In this document: piece after piece, positions 1 through 7,854 of the stretch | How positions within the stretch are numbered: the first letter of the stretch is position 1 | Layout: each line of letters opens with the position of its first letter | DNA from: Pseudomonadota bacterium | Lineage (GTDB): Bacteria; Pseudomonadota; Alphaproteobacteria; Reyranellales; Reyranellaceae | Direction: 5' to 3' | DNA length: 36,522 nt | Assembly: GCA_018242505.1 (NCBI GenBank) | Contig: JAFEBU010000024.1 | Location: 1 to 36,522, forward strand | Made by a program: the position numbers and the translations under genes | Notes under the pieces: generated by a model | What the model saw: the letters and a program-made list of their open reading frames with translations, nothing else | The model's database searches: none | Told to the model about the DNA's origin: nothing

Positions 1-87
1 TCCGCCGGCGGGCCTCTCCGGTCGCTTCTCGCCGCCCACCCCGCTTCCGGGGAAAGGCGCGGCAGGTTTGGCGAACGGAGGCTGCCC

Positions 88-1056
88 ATGCAGTCAAGGG
101 AGCGAGCGCCGACAGCGGGCCAGTGCCCGGCAAGGGGAAGCCTCTATCAGGAGGTCACGAACCGGATCGTGGCCGATCTGGAGCGGGGCCGAGTGCCGTG
201 GGTCCGGCCGTGGGGCCAGAACCCGGCCCGTGTGGGCCTGCCACGCAATGCCGCCAGCGGTCGGCCTTACTCGGGCATCAACATCCTGATCTTGTGGGAG
301 GCAATGCTTGCGGCGGGTTGGCCCACACAACGATGGCTCACCTTCCGGCAGGCGCAGGACTTGAGCGGCACGGTGTGCAAAGGCGCACGGGGAACGACGG
401 TGTTCTATGCCGCGAAGTTCGTGCCCAAGCAGCGGGGTGCAGAAGGCCGACCGGAGAATGACGGGACGGATGATCCACCCAAACGCCCCGATCAGCCGCG
501 GGCCGTGCCGTTCCTCAAGCGCTTCACGGTGTTCAACATCGCCCAGTGCGAGGGTCTACCGGACGAGCTTCAGGCCAACCCGGTAGCGACGAGTGAAGGC
601 AAGAGGCTTGCGAACGCGGACGCGCTGATCTCGGCCACTGGTGCCGATCTGCGAATGGGCGGGCAGGGCGCGTTCTATTCTCCGAATGGCGATTACATCG
701 TTGTCCCGCCACTGGCGGCGTTCGGCCAATCCCTCGATTACTACCGCACCTGCCTGCACGAACTCGGCCACTGGACAGGTCATTCGGCACGGCTGGCACG
801 CGACCTCTCGGGCCGTTTTGGATCGCCTGCCTACGCCCGCGAGGAATTGGTGGCCGAGATGGCGAGCGCCTTCGTCTGCGCAGCGCTGGGCATCGAGCCG
901 ACCGTGCGGTACGCCGACTATCTCGCGTCCTGGCTAGACGTTCTTCGGACGGACAACCGCGCCATCTTCCGCGCGGCCAGTGCGGCCTCCAAAGCGGCCG
1001 ACTTCCTGCTCGCTCGCCAAAGCGGGGCAGCGGCGCTTGATGGGGTGGCCGCGTGA
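88..1056 (+). CDS. ardC: ArdC-family antirestriction protein (ssDNA-binding N-domain plus zincin-like C-domain)
   Basis: Expected to bind single-stranded DNA entering during conjugation and to help the element escape host restriction. The N-terminal part (about residues 15-130) has the ArdC/DUF1738 pattern, with YQEVTNRIVADLERG and a SGINILILWEA segment. The C-terminal part carries a zinc-peptidase motif, HELGH at residues 224-228, with EELVAEM downstream supplying a further acidic ligand. The 322-residue length is normal for the family. The ATG at 88 is preceded by GGAGG at a good distance. The stop overlaps the GTG of the next gene by 4 bases, so the two are translationally coupled. Genes of this type sit in integrative-element backbones next to ParB-like and DUF736 genes, as here. 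Confidence 0.88.
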   Translation: MQSRERAPTAGQCPARGSLYQEVTNRIVADLERGRVPWVRPWGQNPARVGLPRNAASGRPYSGINILILWEAMLAAGWPTQRWLTFRQAQDLSGTVCKGARGTTVFYAAKFVPKQRGAEGRPENDGTDDPPKRPDQPRAVPFLKRFTVFNIAQCEGLPDELQANPVATSEGKRLANADALISATGADLRMGGQGAFYSPNGDYIVVPPLAAFGQSLDYYRTCLHELGHWTGHSARLARDLSGRFGSPAYAREELVAEMASAFVCAALGIEPTVRYADYLASWLDVLRTDNRAIFRAASAASKAADFLLARQSGAAALDGVAA

Positions 1057-1256
1057 GCACGCTTCGAGATGCTCGGCTCCAGAGCGAACCCACGCCCGAG
1101 GGCGAACAGTTTCTGCTGCCCTGGGTGCAAACTCTTTCGGTGCGCCAGCGGCTGGCGTTGCTGATCGCCGCGCCGCTCGGTCCCCGCGTGCCGCAGAAGC
1201 CACTGAACGTCGGCCTCTTCGATGAGGACGCGCGCAACCAGCTCAACCTGTTTTGA
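1053..1256 (+). CDS. Small conserved element protein, function unknown
   Basis: A 67-residue protein starting at GTG, whose first bases overlap the ArdC stop (GTGA, 4-base overlap). This supports real translation by coupling. It contains no recognisable domain. The middle is helical and leucine-rich (VRQRLALLIAAPLG) and the C-terminus is acidic, ending in NQLNLF. It lies between ArdC and a ParB-like gene remnant, so it is probably an accessory gene of the element backbone. I do not assign a function. Confidence 0.55.
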   Translation: MSTLRDARLQSEPTPEGEQFLLPWVQTLSVRQRLALLIAAPLGPRVPQKPLNVGLFDEDARNQLNLF

Positions 1257-2349
1257 GCTGCCAAGAGCCAGCCATGGCCCACCGTCCGACGCCCCCTCGA
1301 CCTCCAACCCGACAGTCCGCCGATGGCGGATCAGCCGCGCTGAGGCCAGCGCCCAGCTCAACGGTCGCCGCGACGGCGTCGATGACGCGCTTCTCGCCGC
1401 CGGTTGGCGCGAGGTGATCGTGCTGGAGCCGGGCCAGCACTTCCATGCGTGGGAACATGAGAAGACCGCCAAGCGCAGGGGCGGCAAGGTGTTCATCACT
1501 GTGTCGGGGCGTGGCGAGGTTGAGGTCCATGAGGGATGGTTGAGCCGCAAGGAGGCGCGACGGCACAAGCGGGAAGCCAGTGGCGAGGATGCCGAGACTT
1601 CGGAGCGATCCAAGCCGTCCCGGCCGGCGATGAGCAAGTCGATGGAGAACTACCTCGACCTGCACCGCCATGCCGTCGTCCGGCGGGCCTTGCTCAAGAG
1701 CCCCGGCGCGGCTTGGCGGCTCCTGATTGCGCACGCCATCGCCGCCTCTGGGCACTGGCAGGTGAAGCCCGACCCGCAGCAGGCGCGCAGCCGCGAGATT
1801 GCGGAAAGCGTCGCGGGCGGTGCCGCGCAGCAGGCCTTCGCCGCCGAACGGCAGGCCATTCTCGGCTTGCTGGAACAACAAGAAGACGCCTCGGTGGTGT
1901 CCTTCAACGGCGATCCCTACCGCACGGCGGTCGTGTTTGCCCGCCTGCTGGTGCTTGGTGATGACGAGGTCTTGCGCATTGCCGCGTTCGTCATGGCCGA
2001 GACGCTGGCCGTGGGCAGCCCGTTGGTCGAGGCGCTCGGCATGCACTTGAAGGTGGATGCGCGGGACGTTTGGCAGCCCGACGACACCTTCTTCGACCTT
2101 GTACGCGAGCGGGCTACGGTGAATGCACTGTTGGCCGAGGTCGCGGGCAAGCCGGTCGCCGACGCCAATCTTTCAGAGCGCACCAAGGTGCAGAAGCAGA
2201 TCATCCGCGACTGCCTTGCCGGCACCAATGGTCGCGAGAAGGTGGAAGGTTGGCTACCATCGGTCATGACCTTCCCGTTCCGGGCCTACGCTGACGGCGC
2301 GTGCTCCATCACCGAAGCATCGAACTGTGTTGTTGGATTGTTGCCGTAG
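1257..2349 (+). pseudogene. ParB-like partition/nuclease protein, N-terminally truncated
   Basis: From about 1387 the frame encodes the middle and C-terminal parts of the large ParB-like protein common in alphaproteobacterial integrative elements. Recognisable segments are AGWREVIVLEPGQHFHAWEH, GGKVFITVSGRGEVEVHEG, KSMENYLDLHRHAVVRRALL and LSERTKVQKQIIRDCLAG. The entire ParB/Srx N-terminal domain, which should precede them, is missing. No good start codon with a ribosome binding site precedes the conserved part (an internal ATG at 1630 is possible). The end also departs from the usual tail after about 2285 (PFRAYADG, then unrelated residues). It is most likely a remnant left by deletion. If translated, it would lack the DNA-binding/CTPase fold. 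The open frame is long, so a recent event is likely. Confidence 0.7.
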
Positions 2350-2434
2350 CTGATTGAGTGCAGGCGGCCGCCATTGTGGTTGCCGCCTGTCTTTGCTCTG
2401 CCGCTCCGCGATCTCCGTAGGGAGCTTGGCAACG

Positions 2435-2606
2435 TCATTCGGCCGGGTTCCAGATCACGGCAAACACATTGCCATCGCCCTGGCCGGCGGCGCGGCCGAG
2501 GTTGGCGTCGATCTTGTGCGGCCCGAATTCTACCGGCGCGAGGCTCAACGACACGTACTCTTTCCCGGAGGTTTCGCCCGTGCGCAGCCAGTCGGCGCGA
2601 CATCCT
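2435..2606 (-). pseudogene. Truncated, inverted DUF736 copy
   Basis: Read on the minus strand, this stretch encodes RTGETSGKEYVSLSL, then EFGPHKIDANLGRAAGQ and FAVIWNPAE, followed by a TGA at 2435-2437. It matches the C-terminal half of the intact DUF736 protein encoded at 3019-3342 on the opposite strand, with scattered substitutions. The N-terminal half is absent, and the reading breaks at about 2606. It is a dead partial paralogue in inverted orientation to the intact copy. Confidence 0.8.
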
Positions 2607-3018
2607 CGGTCGGCGCGAAAGTGTTGATCTGTCGGTCGTTGCCAGTGCGCGGTTCGGGTGTTGACACGGCTGCTTAGCGTGTTGAGCGGGTATTTGGCTT
2701 GCCGTTGGCAGAACTTGGCGTCGGCCGATGCAGCACTGTCTCCCCGATGGTCGCAGGTTCATTTCCCGGCTCTCGGCGTATGACCTATGGGCTTCCCGGC
2801 CCCTTCCGAAACCGTCGCCGCCAGGTTTTTTCCCCGCCGTGCTCGTTGGCTTCGCCCCCTGTGCGCGGCTTCCTCGCGACCGCTGACGCTCCAAAAAACC
2901 TGTCCGCTCGGGTCCTCCGCTGCGCTGCGGCCCTGTCGGGTTCGCGGGTCCGGCTCGCCCATGAACGGTCCGCCATCGCCGGGGAATGGTCCCTGACGAC
3001 TTTTTGAGGAGACAGACA
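2607..3018. other. Gene-free GC-rich leader region with a 10-bp inverted repeat
   Basis: No convincing coding region is present. A perfect inverted repeat, CAGGTTTTTT at 2822-2831 and AAAAAACCTG at 2893-2902, encloses 61 GC-rich bases with further self-complementary pieces. The region ends with TTTTTGAGGAGAC, the ribosome binding site of the DUF736 gene. It could be a structured leader or small RNA, or simply a recombination scar next to the truncated DUF736 copy. Confidence 0.4.
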
Positions 3019-3342
3019 ATGCCTGCAATCGGTTACGTCACCAAGCAAGCCAACGGCAGCTTCAAGGGCCAGCTCAAGACGCTGAGCATCCGCGCCGACA
3101 TCGAAGTTGTGCCCAACGCGTCGAAGAACGGCGACAGCCAGCCCGACTTTCGGGTGGTGACTCGAGGCTACGAGATCGGCGCCGGTTGGCTGCGCAGGGG
3201 TGAAACTTCTGGGAAAGAGTACGTGTCCTTGAGCCTCGCCGCCCCGGAATTCGGGCCGCGCAAGCTCTACGCCAATCTTGGCCGCGCCGCCGGGCAGGAC
3301 GATGACGACGTGTTCGCCGTGATCTGGAACCCGGCCGACTGA
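3019..3342 (+). CDS. DUF736 family protein
   Basis: A 107-residue DUF736 protein, a small domain found almost always in mobile elements of Proteobacteria; its biochemical role is not known. Family features are the start PAIGYVTKQANGSFKGQLKTL, the central GYEIGAGWLRRGETSGKEYVSL, and the end FAVIWNPAD. The start was set at the ATG at 3019 because GAGGAGA lies 6-12 bases upstream; a longer in-frame extension to 2986 lacks support. A perfect 12-bp terminator hairpin follows 10 bases after the stop, so it is probably a single-gene transcript or the end of one. Confidence 0.9.
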   Translation: MPAIGYVTKQANGSFKGQLKTLSIRADIEVVPNASKNGDSQPDFRVVTRGYEIGAGWLRRGETSGKEYVSLSLAAPEFGPRKLYANLGRAAGQDDDDVFAVIWNPAD

Positions 3343-3351
3343 CGGCCGCTG

Positions 3352-3388
3352 GCCCCGCGCCGCTTACGCGGCGCGGGGCTTCTTTTCT
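3352..3388 (+). terminator. Rho-independent terminator after DUF736
   Basis: A perfect 12-bp stem, GCCCCGCGCCGC (3352-3363) paired with GCGGCGCGGGGC (3368-3379), has a TTAC loop and is followed by TTCTTTTCT. Confidence 0.85.
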
Positions 3389-3523
3389 CCCCAACATCCC
3401 GTCCCCCTAGCGAAAACAGCTTCTGGAGTCTTCGCCAGTCCTCGGCCGTCGTGTCCGCGCTCATGCTCCCGCGCGACTGGGCGACGTCGTTCGTCGCCGC
3501 CCCATCCCGCCGTGAGGACCCGC

Positions 3524-3754
3524 ATGGACGACGATGCCGTCCGGGCCGCCAACGCCAAGAAGGGCAGCCCGTTTCTCAGCACCGCGCAGGCCGCGCACTA
3601 TGTCGGCCTATCACCGCGCACTTTCGAGCGCATGCGCCGCACTGGCCGTGGTCCGCGCTTTCGCAAGCATGGTCGGTACGTGCGCTATCACATCGCCGAT
3701 CTCGACGCCTGGTCGGAAGGCCGCGCTCACTCGAAGGTCGAGGCCGATGCTTAG
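3524..3754 (+). CDS. AlpA/excisionase-type helix-turn-helix protein
   Basis: A 76-residue DNA-binding protein with a MerR/AlpA-like winged helix: STAQAAHYVGLSPRTFERMRR is the HTH, and RFRKHGRYVRYHIADLDAW is the wing and following helix typical of excisionase-family regulators. The start chosen is the ATG at 3524, since GAGGA lies 5 bases upstream; a GTG at 3512 is possible. Its stop overlaps the ATG of the signal peptidase gene by 8 bases, so it is the first gene of an overlapping trio. In this family such proteins control excision or transfer genes. Regulation of the downstream transfer genes is an inference from position. Confidence 0.85.
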   Translation: MDDDAVRAANAKKGSPFLSTAQAAHYVGLSPRTFERMRRTGRGPRFRKHGRYVRYHIADLDAWSEGRAHSKVEADA

Positions 3755-4250
3755 GGTGCCCGCTCTTCACATCAGCGCGCTCGCGGCACTCGGTCTTGCA
3801 GCGCTTTCGCTCGGCCCCTCCGTGCCCAGCTTCGTCTGGAATGCCAGCGCCAGCGCGCCACTCGGTCTCTACCATGTCAAGCAACCAAACGACTTGGGCA
3901 AGGGTGACCTTGTTCTCGCGTGGGCGCCGGAAAGCGCGCGCCGACTGGCCGCTACGCGCGGCTATCTCCCCGAGTCCGTGCCGGTGGCCAAGCGCATCGC
4001 GGCCATGACCGGCGACACCGTGTGCGGCCGCAATGGCCTGCTTCTCATCAACGGCTCGGTTGCCGCCGTCCAGTTGCCCGCCGATCCCCAAGGCCGTCCA
4101 CTGCCGCCTTGGACGGGCTGTCGCGCACTCGCAGCGGACGAAGTTTTGCTGCTGATGGCCGAGGTATGGGACTCCTTCGACGGGCGCTACTTCGGGCCAA
4201 TTTCTACTTCCGCGATCATGGGCAAGCTGGTGCCGATATGGACCCGGTGA
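3747..4250 (+). CDS. traF: TraF-like conjugal transfer signal peptidase (S26 family)
   Basis: A 167-residue membrane-anchored serine peptidase of the S26/TraF type, which in conjugation systems matures (cyclizes) the pilin. An N-terminal hydrophobic segment (residues 8-28) is followed by the catalytic serine box WNASASAPLGLY (Ser36). The catalytic lysine lies in PVAKRIAAMTGD (Lys82). It ends with the usual FDGRYFGPI segment. The ATG at 3747 overlaps the preceding HTH gene by 8 bases, and its end overlaps the transglycosylase start by 13 bases. This tight trio argues for coupled translation. No pilin or type IV secretion genes lie downstream here, so the substrate is not in the window. Confidence 0.88.
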   Translation: MLRVPALHISALAALGLAALSLGPSVPSFVWNASASAPLGLYHVKQPNDLGKGDLVLAWAPESARRLAATRGYLPESVPVAKRIAAMTGDTVCGRNGLLLINGSVAAVQLPADPQGRPLPPWTGCRALAADEVLLLMAEVWDSFDGRYFGPISTSAIMGKLVPIWTR

Positions 4251-5071
4251 TCGCGCTGCTGCTGTGCAGCTTGCCGTTCGCCGGCCCGCTCCCGAGCTCC
4301 GCGGATTACCCCGCAACAGCGGTCAGCCGCGCAATTTCTGTCGAGGCGGGTGCGCCCCGGACCGTGGTGCGAGCGGATATTGTGCCTGTGGCAGACACAC
4401 CTGGCGCGACGGATCTTGGGCAGTGGCAGAGCTTCATCGCGGGGGCAGCTCAGCGCTTCGGCATTCCAGAAACCTGGATTCGCGCCGTAATGCACGCCGA
4501 AAGTGACGGCCAGGCCATAGTGGATGGCCGGCCGATCACGTCGCCAGCAGGTGCCATCGGCCTCATGCAAGTGCTGCCCCAGACATATGCCGAGATGCAG
4601 CGTCGCCACGGCCTGGGCCCCGATCCTGCTGATCCGCGCGACAACATTCTCGCCGGCACCGCCTATTTGCGGGAGATGCTCGATCGCTTCGGTTATCCGC
4701 ATCTCTTCGCCGCTTACAATGCCGGTCCCGAGCGCTTTGAAGCTTATCGTCGAGGAGAGCAACCTCTACCGGTGGAGACCAAGGCGTACGTCGCTCAAAT
4801 TGGAGCGGAACTTGCGGTAGGAGGTGACGGTGCCATGCCGATGAAGCAGCCTTCAGCGGCCGAGGCGGAACGGCATCGGAGTCTTGATCCTTTACTGTTT
4901 TTCGCGCCAGGAAGGCCGTCGACTCTGTTTGTGGATCAGGGCGATCCAGCTTCTCGAGCCGATCTATCGGGACGCAAATTGCCGCTCGATTCGGAGAAAA
5001 GTCGAGATCTGGGTGCGTCACCTGGCAGCGGTAAATCGGCAATGCCGATGGGCGATCAGGGACCGCCTTGA
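4238..5071 (+). CDS. Lytic transglycosylase, VirB1-like
   Basis: A 277-residue protein with an N-terminal hydrophobic export segment (VIALLLCSLPFAGPL) and an SLT domain at about residues 65-190. It cleaves peptidoglycan to make room for the transfer channel. The catalytic glutamate is Glu88 in HAESDG, followed by the hallmark GAIGLMQVLPQTYAEM and the AAYNAGPERF motif. The C-terminal 80 residues are low-complexity and proline/serine rich, as in relatives. The ATG at 4238 lies inside the end of traF (13-base overlap). Relatives sit in the same order, HTH-traF-transglycosylase, upstream of DUF3363 relaxases. Confidence 0.88.
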   Translation: MDPVIALLLCSLPFAGPLPSSADYPATAVSRAISVEAGAPRTVVRADIVPVADTPGATDLGQWQSFIAGAAQRFGIPETWIRAVMHAESDGQAIVDGRPITSPAGAIGLMQVLPQTYAEMQRRHGLGPDPADPRDNILAGTAYLREMLDRFGYPHLFAAYNAGPERFEAYRRGEQPLPVETKAYVAQIGAELAVGGDGAMPMKQPSAAEAERHRSLDPLLFFAPGRPSTLFVDQGDPASRADLSGRKLPLDSEKSRDLGASPGSGKSAMPMGDQGPP

Positions 5072-5383
5072 CCGGGCGAATAATAACATCTGCTGTTGTC
5101 GTTTGAGCGGAGGTGCGCTTCGTACATGGCAGTGCGGCGGCCAGCCAATCACTGCAACGCGCACGTGAGCGAAGGTCGGATGGTAGAGAGAGCCACCATA
5201 GCGAACACGCAAGATAAAAGGCTCCCTCCAACGGTCGCCAAGGTCTTGTCTGCACATCGATTTTGAAGGAGGGAAGGGTAACCATGACCCTCCAACACGG
5301 TGACAAACCCTTGATCTGATCGAGGTCGAAGCCTCCATGACAGCGATCGACTAGGAATCAGCATTGTCATCTCCGAGGTTTCC
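5072..5383. other. Gene-free region upstream of the relaxase, possible oriT site
   Basis: These 312 bases have no supported gene. Partial inverted repeats are visible, such as GGCTCCCTCC near 5220 against GGAGGGAAGG near 5270. A transfer origin usually lies next to the relaxase gene, so this is the best place to look, but no nic site can be recognised from the sequence alone. Confidence 0.3.
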
Positions 5384-7375
5384 ATGAAGCTCCCCGTCGT
5401 CCACGACCACGAGTTCGAGCCGAGGCTGGGTCGCATCGGCAATCGGGGTTTGCGCAGTACCTTTCTGCGTGACGTGGCACAGACGGTCGCACGGACAGGC
5501 GGGCGCAAGCATGCCCTGTCGCCTCGAACTAGCCCGTTCGGTCGGATCGGCCGTGGCGCGGGCGTTGGTCGTGTGCTGGGCGCGCGAGATCGCTACGCCG
5601 CCTTCCGTCGGCGCCGCGTCATCGTCAAGACGCGCCTGATCAAGCTCGCCGGCCGCGGCATAGCCTCAGCTCGCGCGCATCTGCGCTACCTGCAGCGTGA
5701 TGGGGTCACGCGCGAGGGCCTGCCCGGCAATCTCTACGATGCCACCCATGACCGGGCCGACGGCGATGCCTTCCTGGGGCGCGGCGAGGATGACCGCCAT
5801 CAGTTCCGGTTCATCGTCGCGGCAGAGGACGCGATCGAATATGCCGACCTCAAGGATTTCACGCGGCGGCTGATGCAGCAGATGGAGCAGGACCTCGGAT
5901 CGAAGCTCGACTGGGTGGCGGTCGACCACTACAACACCGGCCATCCGCACACCCACATTGTCCTGCGCGGAAAGGATGACCGCCATCAGGACCTGGTCAT
6001 CGCTCGCGAGTATCTCAGCCATGGCATGCGTGAGCGTGCTGCCGAGATCATCAGCTTGGATCTCGGCCCGCGCAGCGACCGCGAGATCGAAGCCCGATTG
6101 CGGGCTGAGGTCGAACAGGAGCGGTTCACTTCCCTCGATCGCCACTTGCTGAGGGAAGCGGACGAGCAGGGCCTTCTGCGATCTGGAACGACCGCCGAGG
6201 ATGCCTTCCGTCAGACGCTGCGCGCCGGGCGGCTTCAGAAGCTGCGGCATCTCGGCCTGGCGCAGGAAATCGGACCGGGACAATGGAAGCTTGCAAGCGA
6301 TCTCGAGCCGATCCTGCGTCGACTGGGTGAGCGCGGCGACATCATCAAGACCCTGCATCACGAGCTCGCCCGCCAGGGACTCGCTCGCTCGGCTGCGGAC
6401 TACGTGATCTACGAGCCAGACGAGGAGAATGCTCAGCGACTCGTCGGTCGAGTTGTCGCGCGCGGCGAGGCGGACGAACTGAACGACCGACACTATGTGA
6501 TCGTCGATGGTGTCGATGGCCGCACCCACTATGTCGATGTCGGCCAAGCGGACAAGGCAGAACCGATTTTGGTCGGCAGCACCGTCGCCATCGACCCCAA
6601 AAGCGCGGAGCCTCGCGCGGTCGATCGAACCGTGGCCGAGATCGCGGCGGCGCATGAAGGTCGCTACAGCGTCGACCTCCACCTTCATTATGATCCCACG
6701 GCGCGTCAGGTGTTTGTCGAAGCTCATGTGCGCCGGCTAGAGGCGATGCGCCGCGCCGGCCTAAGTCTCGCGCGCCAGGCAGACGGCACGTGGATCATTG
6801 CGCCTGACCATCTGGAGCGGGCTGCGGCTTTCGAGCGGGCGCAGGCTCGGCGGGTGCCGGTAGTCATCGAGGCGTTGTCGACCGTACCGCTGGAGCGCCA
6901 GGCCGTCGCCGAGGGAGCTACCTGGCTGGACCGCGAACTCCTCGCCGACGCGCCGATAATCACCCGAGATACCGGCTTCGGCCGCGAAGTGCGTGAGGCG
7001 CTCGCGCGCCGCCGGCAATGGCTGATCGAGCAGGAGTTGGCTCGTGCCGAGCAGGACCGGATGGTCTATCGCGCCAACCTGCTGGGCCAGCTGCGTCGCC
7101 GCGAACTGGTGCGCGTCGGTGCCCAGCTCTCTAGTGAACTCGGACTTCCTTACGCCGAAGCTCGACCAGCCGGGCGCATCGAGGGCACCTATCGTCGCCG
7201 GCTGGACCTTGCGAGCGGTCGTTTCGCTCTGATCGACAAGGGGCGGGAATTCACGCTTGTTCCTTGGCGGACGGTACTAGACCACCATGAGGGGAAGCAC
7301 GTCTCTGGGGTCGCGAGTGATGAGTCGATCTCGTGGTCCATCGGCCGGCAGCGCCCGGGACGGTCGGTCTCATAA
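5384..7375 (+). CDS. VirD2-like relaxase with DUF3363 domain, 3' end fused to a tRNA fragment
   Basis: The 663-residue relaxase/mobilization nuclease would nick the transfer origin and pilot the strand. A basic N-terminus is followed by the relaxase core: HLRYLQRDGVTREG holds the candidate catalytic tyrosine (Tyr102), EDDRHQFRFIVAAEDA is a conserved strand, and HPHTHIVLRG (His187, 189, 191) is the metal-binding triad. The DUF3363 region fills the C-terminal half. The ATG at 5384 has GAGG 5 bases upstream. The family normally ends shortly after a VSGV...ISWSIGR segment. Here the last residues (PGRSVS) and the TAA stop are supplied by a tRNA 3' fragment, so the natural terminus was replaced at an integration junction. 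The coupling protein gene that usually follows is missing. Confidence 0.9.
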   Translation: MKLPVVHDHEFEPRLGRIGNRGLRSTFLRDVAQTVARTGGRKHALSPRTSPFGRIGRGAGVGRVLGARDRYAAFRRRRVIVKTRLIKLAGRGIASARAHLRYLQRDGVTREGLPGNLYDATHDRADGDAFLGRGEDDRHQFRFIVAAEDAIEYADLKDFTRRLMQQMEQDLGSKLDWVAVDHYNTGHPHTHIVLRGKDDRHQDLVIAREYLSHGMRERAAEIISLDLGPRSDREIEARLRAEVEQERFTSLDRHLLREADEQGLLRSGTTAEDAFRQTLRAGRLQKLRHLGLAQEIGPGQWKLASDLEPILRRLGERGDIIKTLHHELARQGLARSAADYVIYEPDEENAQRLVGRVVARGEADELNDRHYVIVDGVDGRTHYVDVGQADKAEPILVGSTVAIDPKSAEPRAVDRTVAEIAAAHEGRYSVDLHLHYDPTARQVFVEAHVRRLEAMRRAGLSLARQADGTWIIAPDHLERAAAFERAQARRVPVVIEALSTVPLERQAVAEGATWLDRELLADAPIITRDTGFGREVREALARRRQWLIEQELARAEQDRMVYRANLLGQLRRRELVRVGAQLSSELGLPYAEARPAGRIEGTYRRRLDLASGRFALIDKGREFTLVPWRTVLDHHEGKHVSGVASDESISWSIGRQRPGRSVS

Positions 7376-7413
7376 CCTGAAGATCGTAGGTTCAAATCCT
7401 GCCCCAGCAACCA
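7369..7413 (+). other. tRNA-Met(CAU) 3' half: attachment-site junction
   Basis: The sequence CTCATAA (anticodon loop, anticodon CAU) is followed by CCTGA, a T-arm GTAGG-TTCAAAT-CCTGC, an acceptor strand CCCAGCA and ACCA. It closely resembles the 3' half of an initiator tRNA-Met. The 5' half is absent: the bases before the loop (TCGGT) do not pair with CCTGA, and the relaxase frame occupies that side. This fits integration with crossover in the anticodon loop. The second copy of the site is not in the window. Confidence 0.75.
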
Positions 7414-7432
7414 ATTCTGTCATAACTCGCTC

Positions 7433-7470
7433 ACCGTCCCGATCTAACCATCGGGACGGTGTTTGCGTTT
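7433..7470 (+). terminator. Hairpin terminator just after the tRNA fragment
   Basis: A perfect 11-bp stem, ACCGTCCCGAT (7433-7443) with ATCGGGACGGT (7450-7460), has a CTAACC loop and a GTTTGCGTTT tail. It would fit the original terminator of the tRNA gene, kept with its 3' flank. Confidence 0.65.
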
Positions 7471-7591
7471 GTATTGACGCAAACCAGAAGCGCGCCATCT
7501 TGGGCACACGGGCCAAACGGACCTGGCCCCACTCGAGCCTCAGGCAGCGTTTGACGTAACGTGGAAGAACGCGGCACCGCTCTCTCGGCGG

Positions 7592-7705
7592 CAGGACGGG
7601 AACATTTTCCTGAGCCACCGTCGCTTGCCACTCTGGCGCGAGCTGAAAGAGTTTCTGCAAGACCGTTTCCATCTGCCGTGGGACGACCGCGAGCCCTACG
7701 GCAGG
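7592..7705 (+). pseudogene. Remnant of a TIR-like nucleotide-binding protein gene
   Basis: The forward frame reads GNIFLSHRRLPLWRELKEFL and then QDRFHLPWDDREP. This resembles the first strand and helix of the TIR-like nucleotide-binding family (PF10137 type), whose members show a pattern like VFVxHGRSxLWRELKDFLxDRLGLxW. Homology stops abruptly after about 38 residues. No start codon and no remaining domain are present. It is probably a leftover of a defence-type effector gene. The match is from pattern memory and short, so confidence is limited. Confidence 0.45.
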
Positions 7706-7854
7706 CATCGCCACGACCGAAGAGCGGTCGACGAATGCGCGTCTGCCACTCCGCAGGCTACCGGTAGATTGCCTCGCCCCATTGTGCAGATCAGCATGCG
7801 AGCGTATGGTTCGTGATGGTGCGGCGGTTGTGCCGGCCAAATGTGGCGAAGCCA

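Noticed and set aside
533..1282. Long minus-strand open frame opposite ArdC
   Set aside because: Arg/Ser/Pro-rich shadow of the GC-rich ArdC gene, with no domain and no ribosome binding site.
2286..2894. 202-codon minus-strand frame over the DUF736 remnant
   Set aside because: It runs in a different frame from the DUF736 remnant and is basic, low-complexity sequence; the remnant explains the conservation.
5666..6727. 353-codon minus-strand frame inside the relaxase
   Set aside because: Antisense shadow in GC-rich coding sequence; the plus-strand relaxase motifs are decisive.
7362..7413. Complete tRNA gene
   Set aside because: No D-arm or 5' acceptor strand is present, and the anticodon stem does not close; only the 3' half exists.
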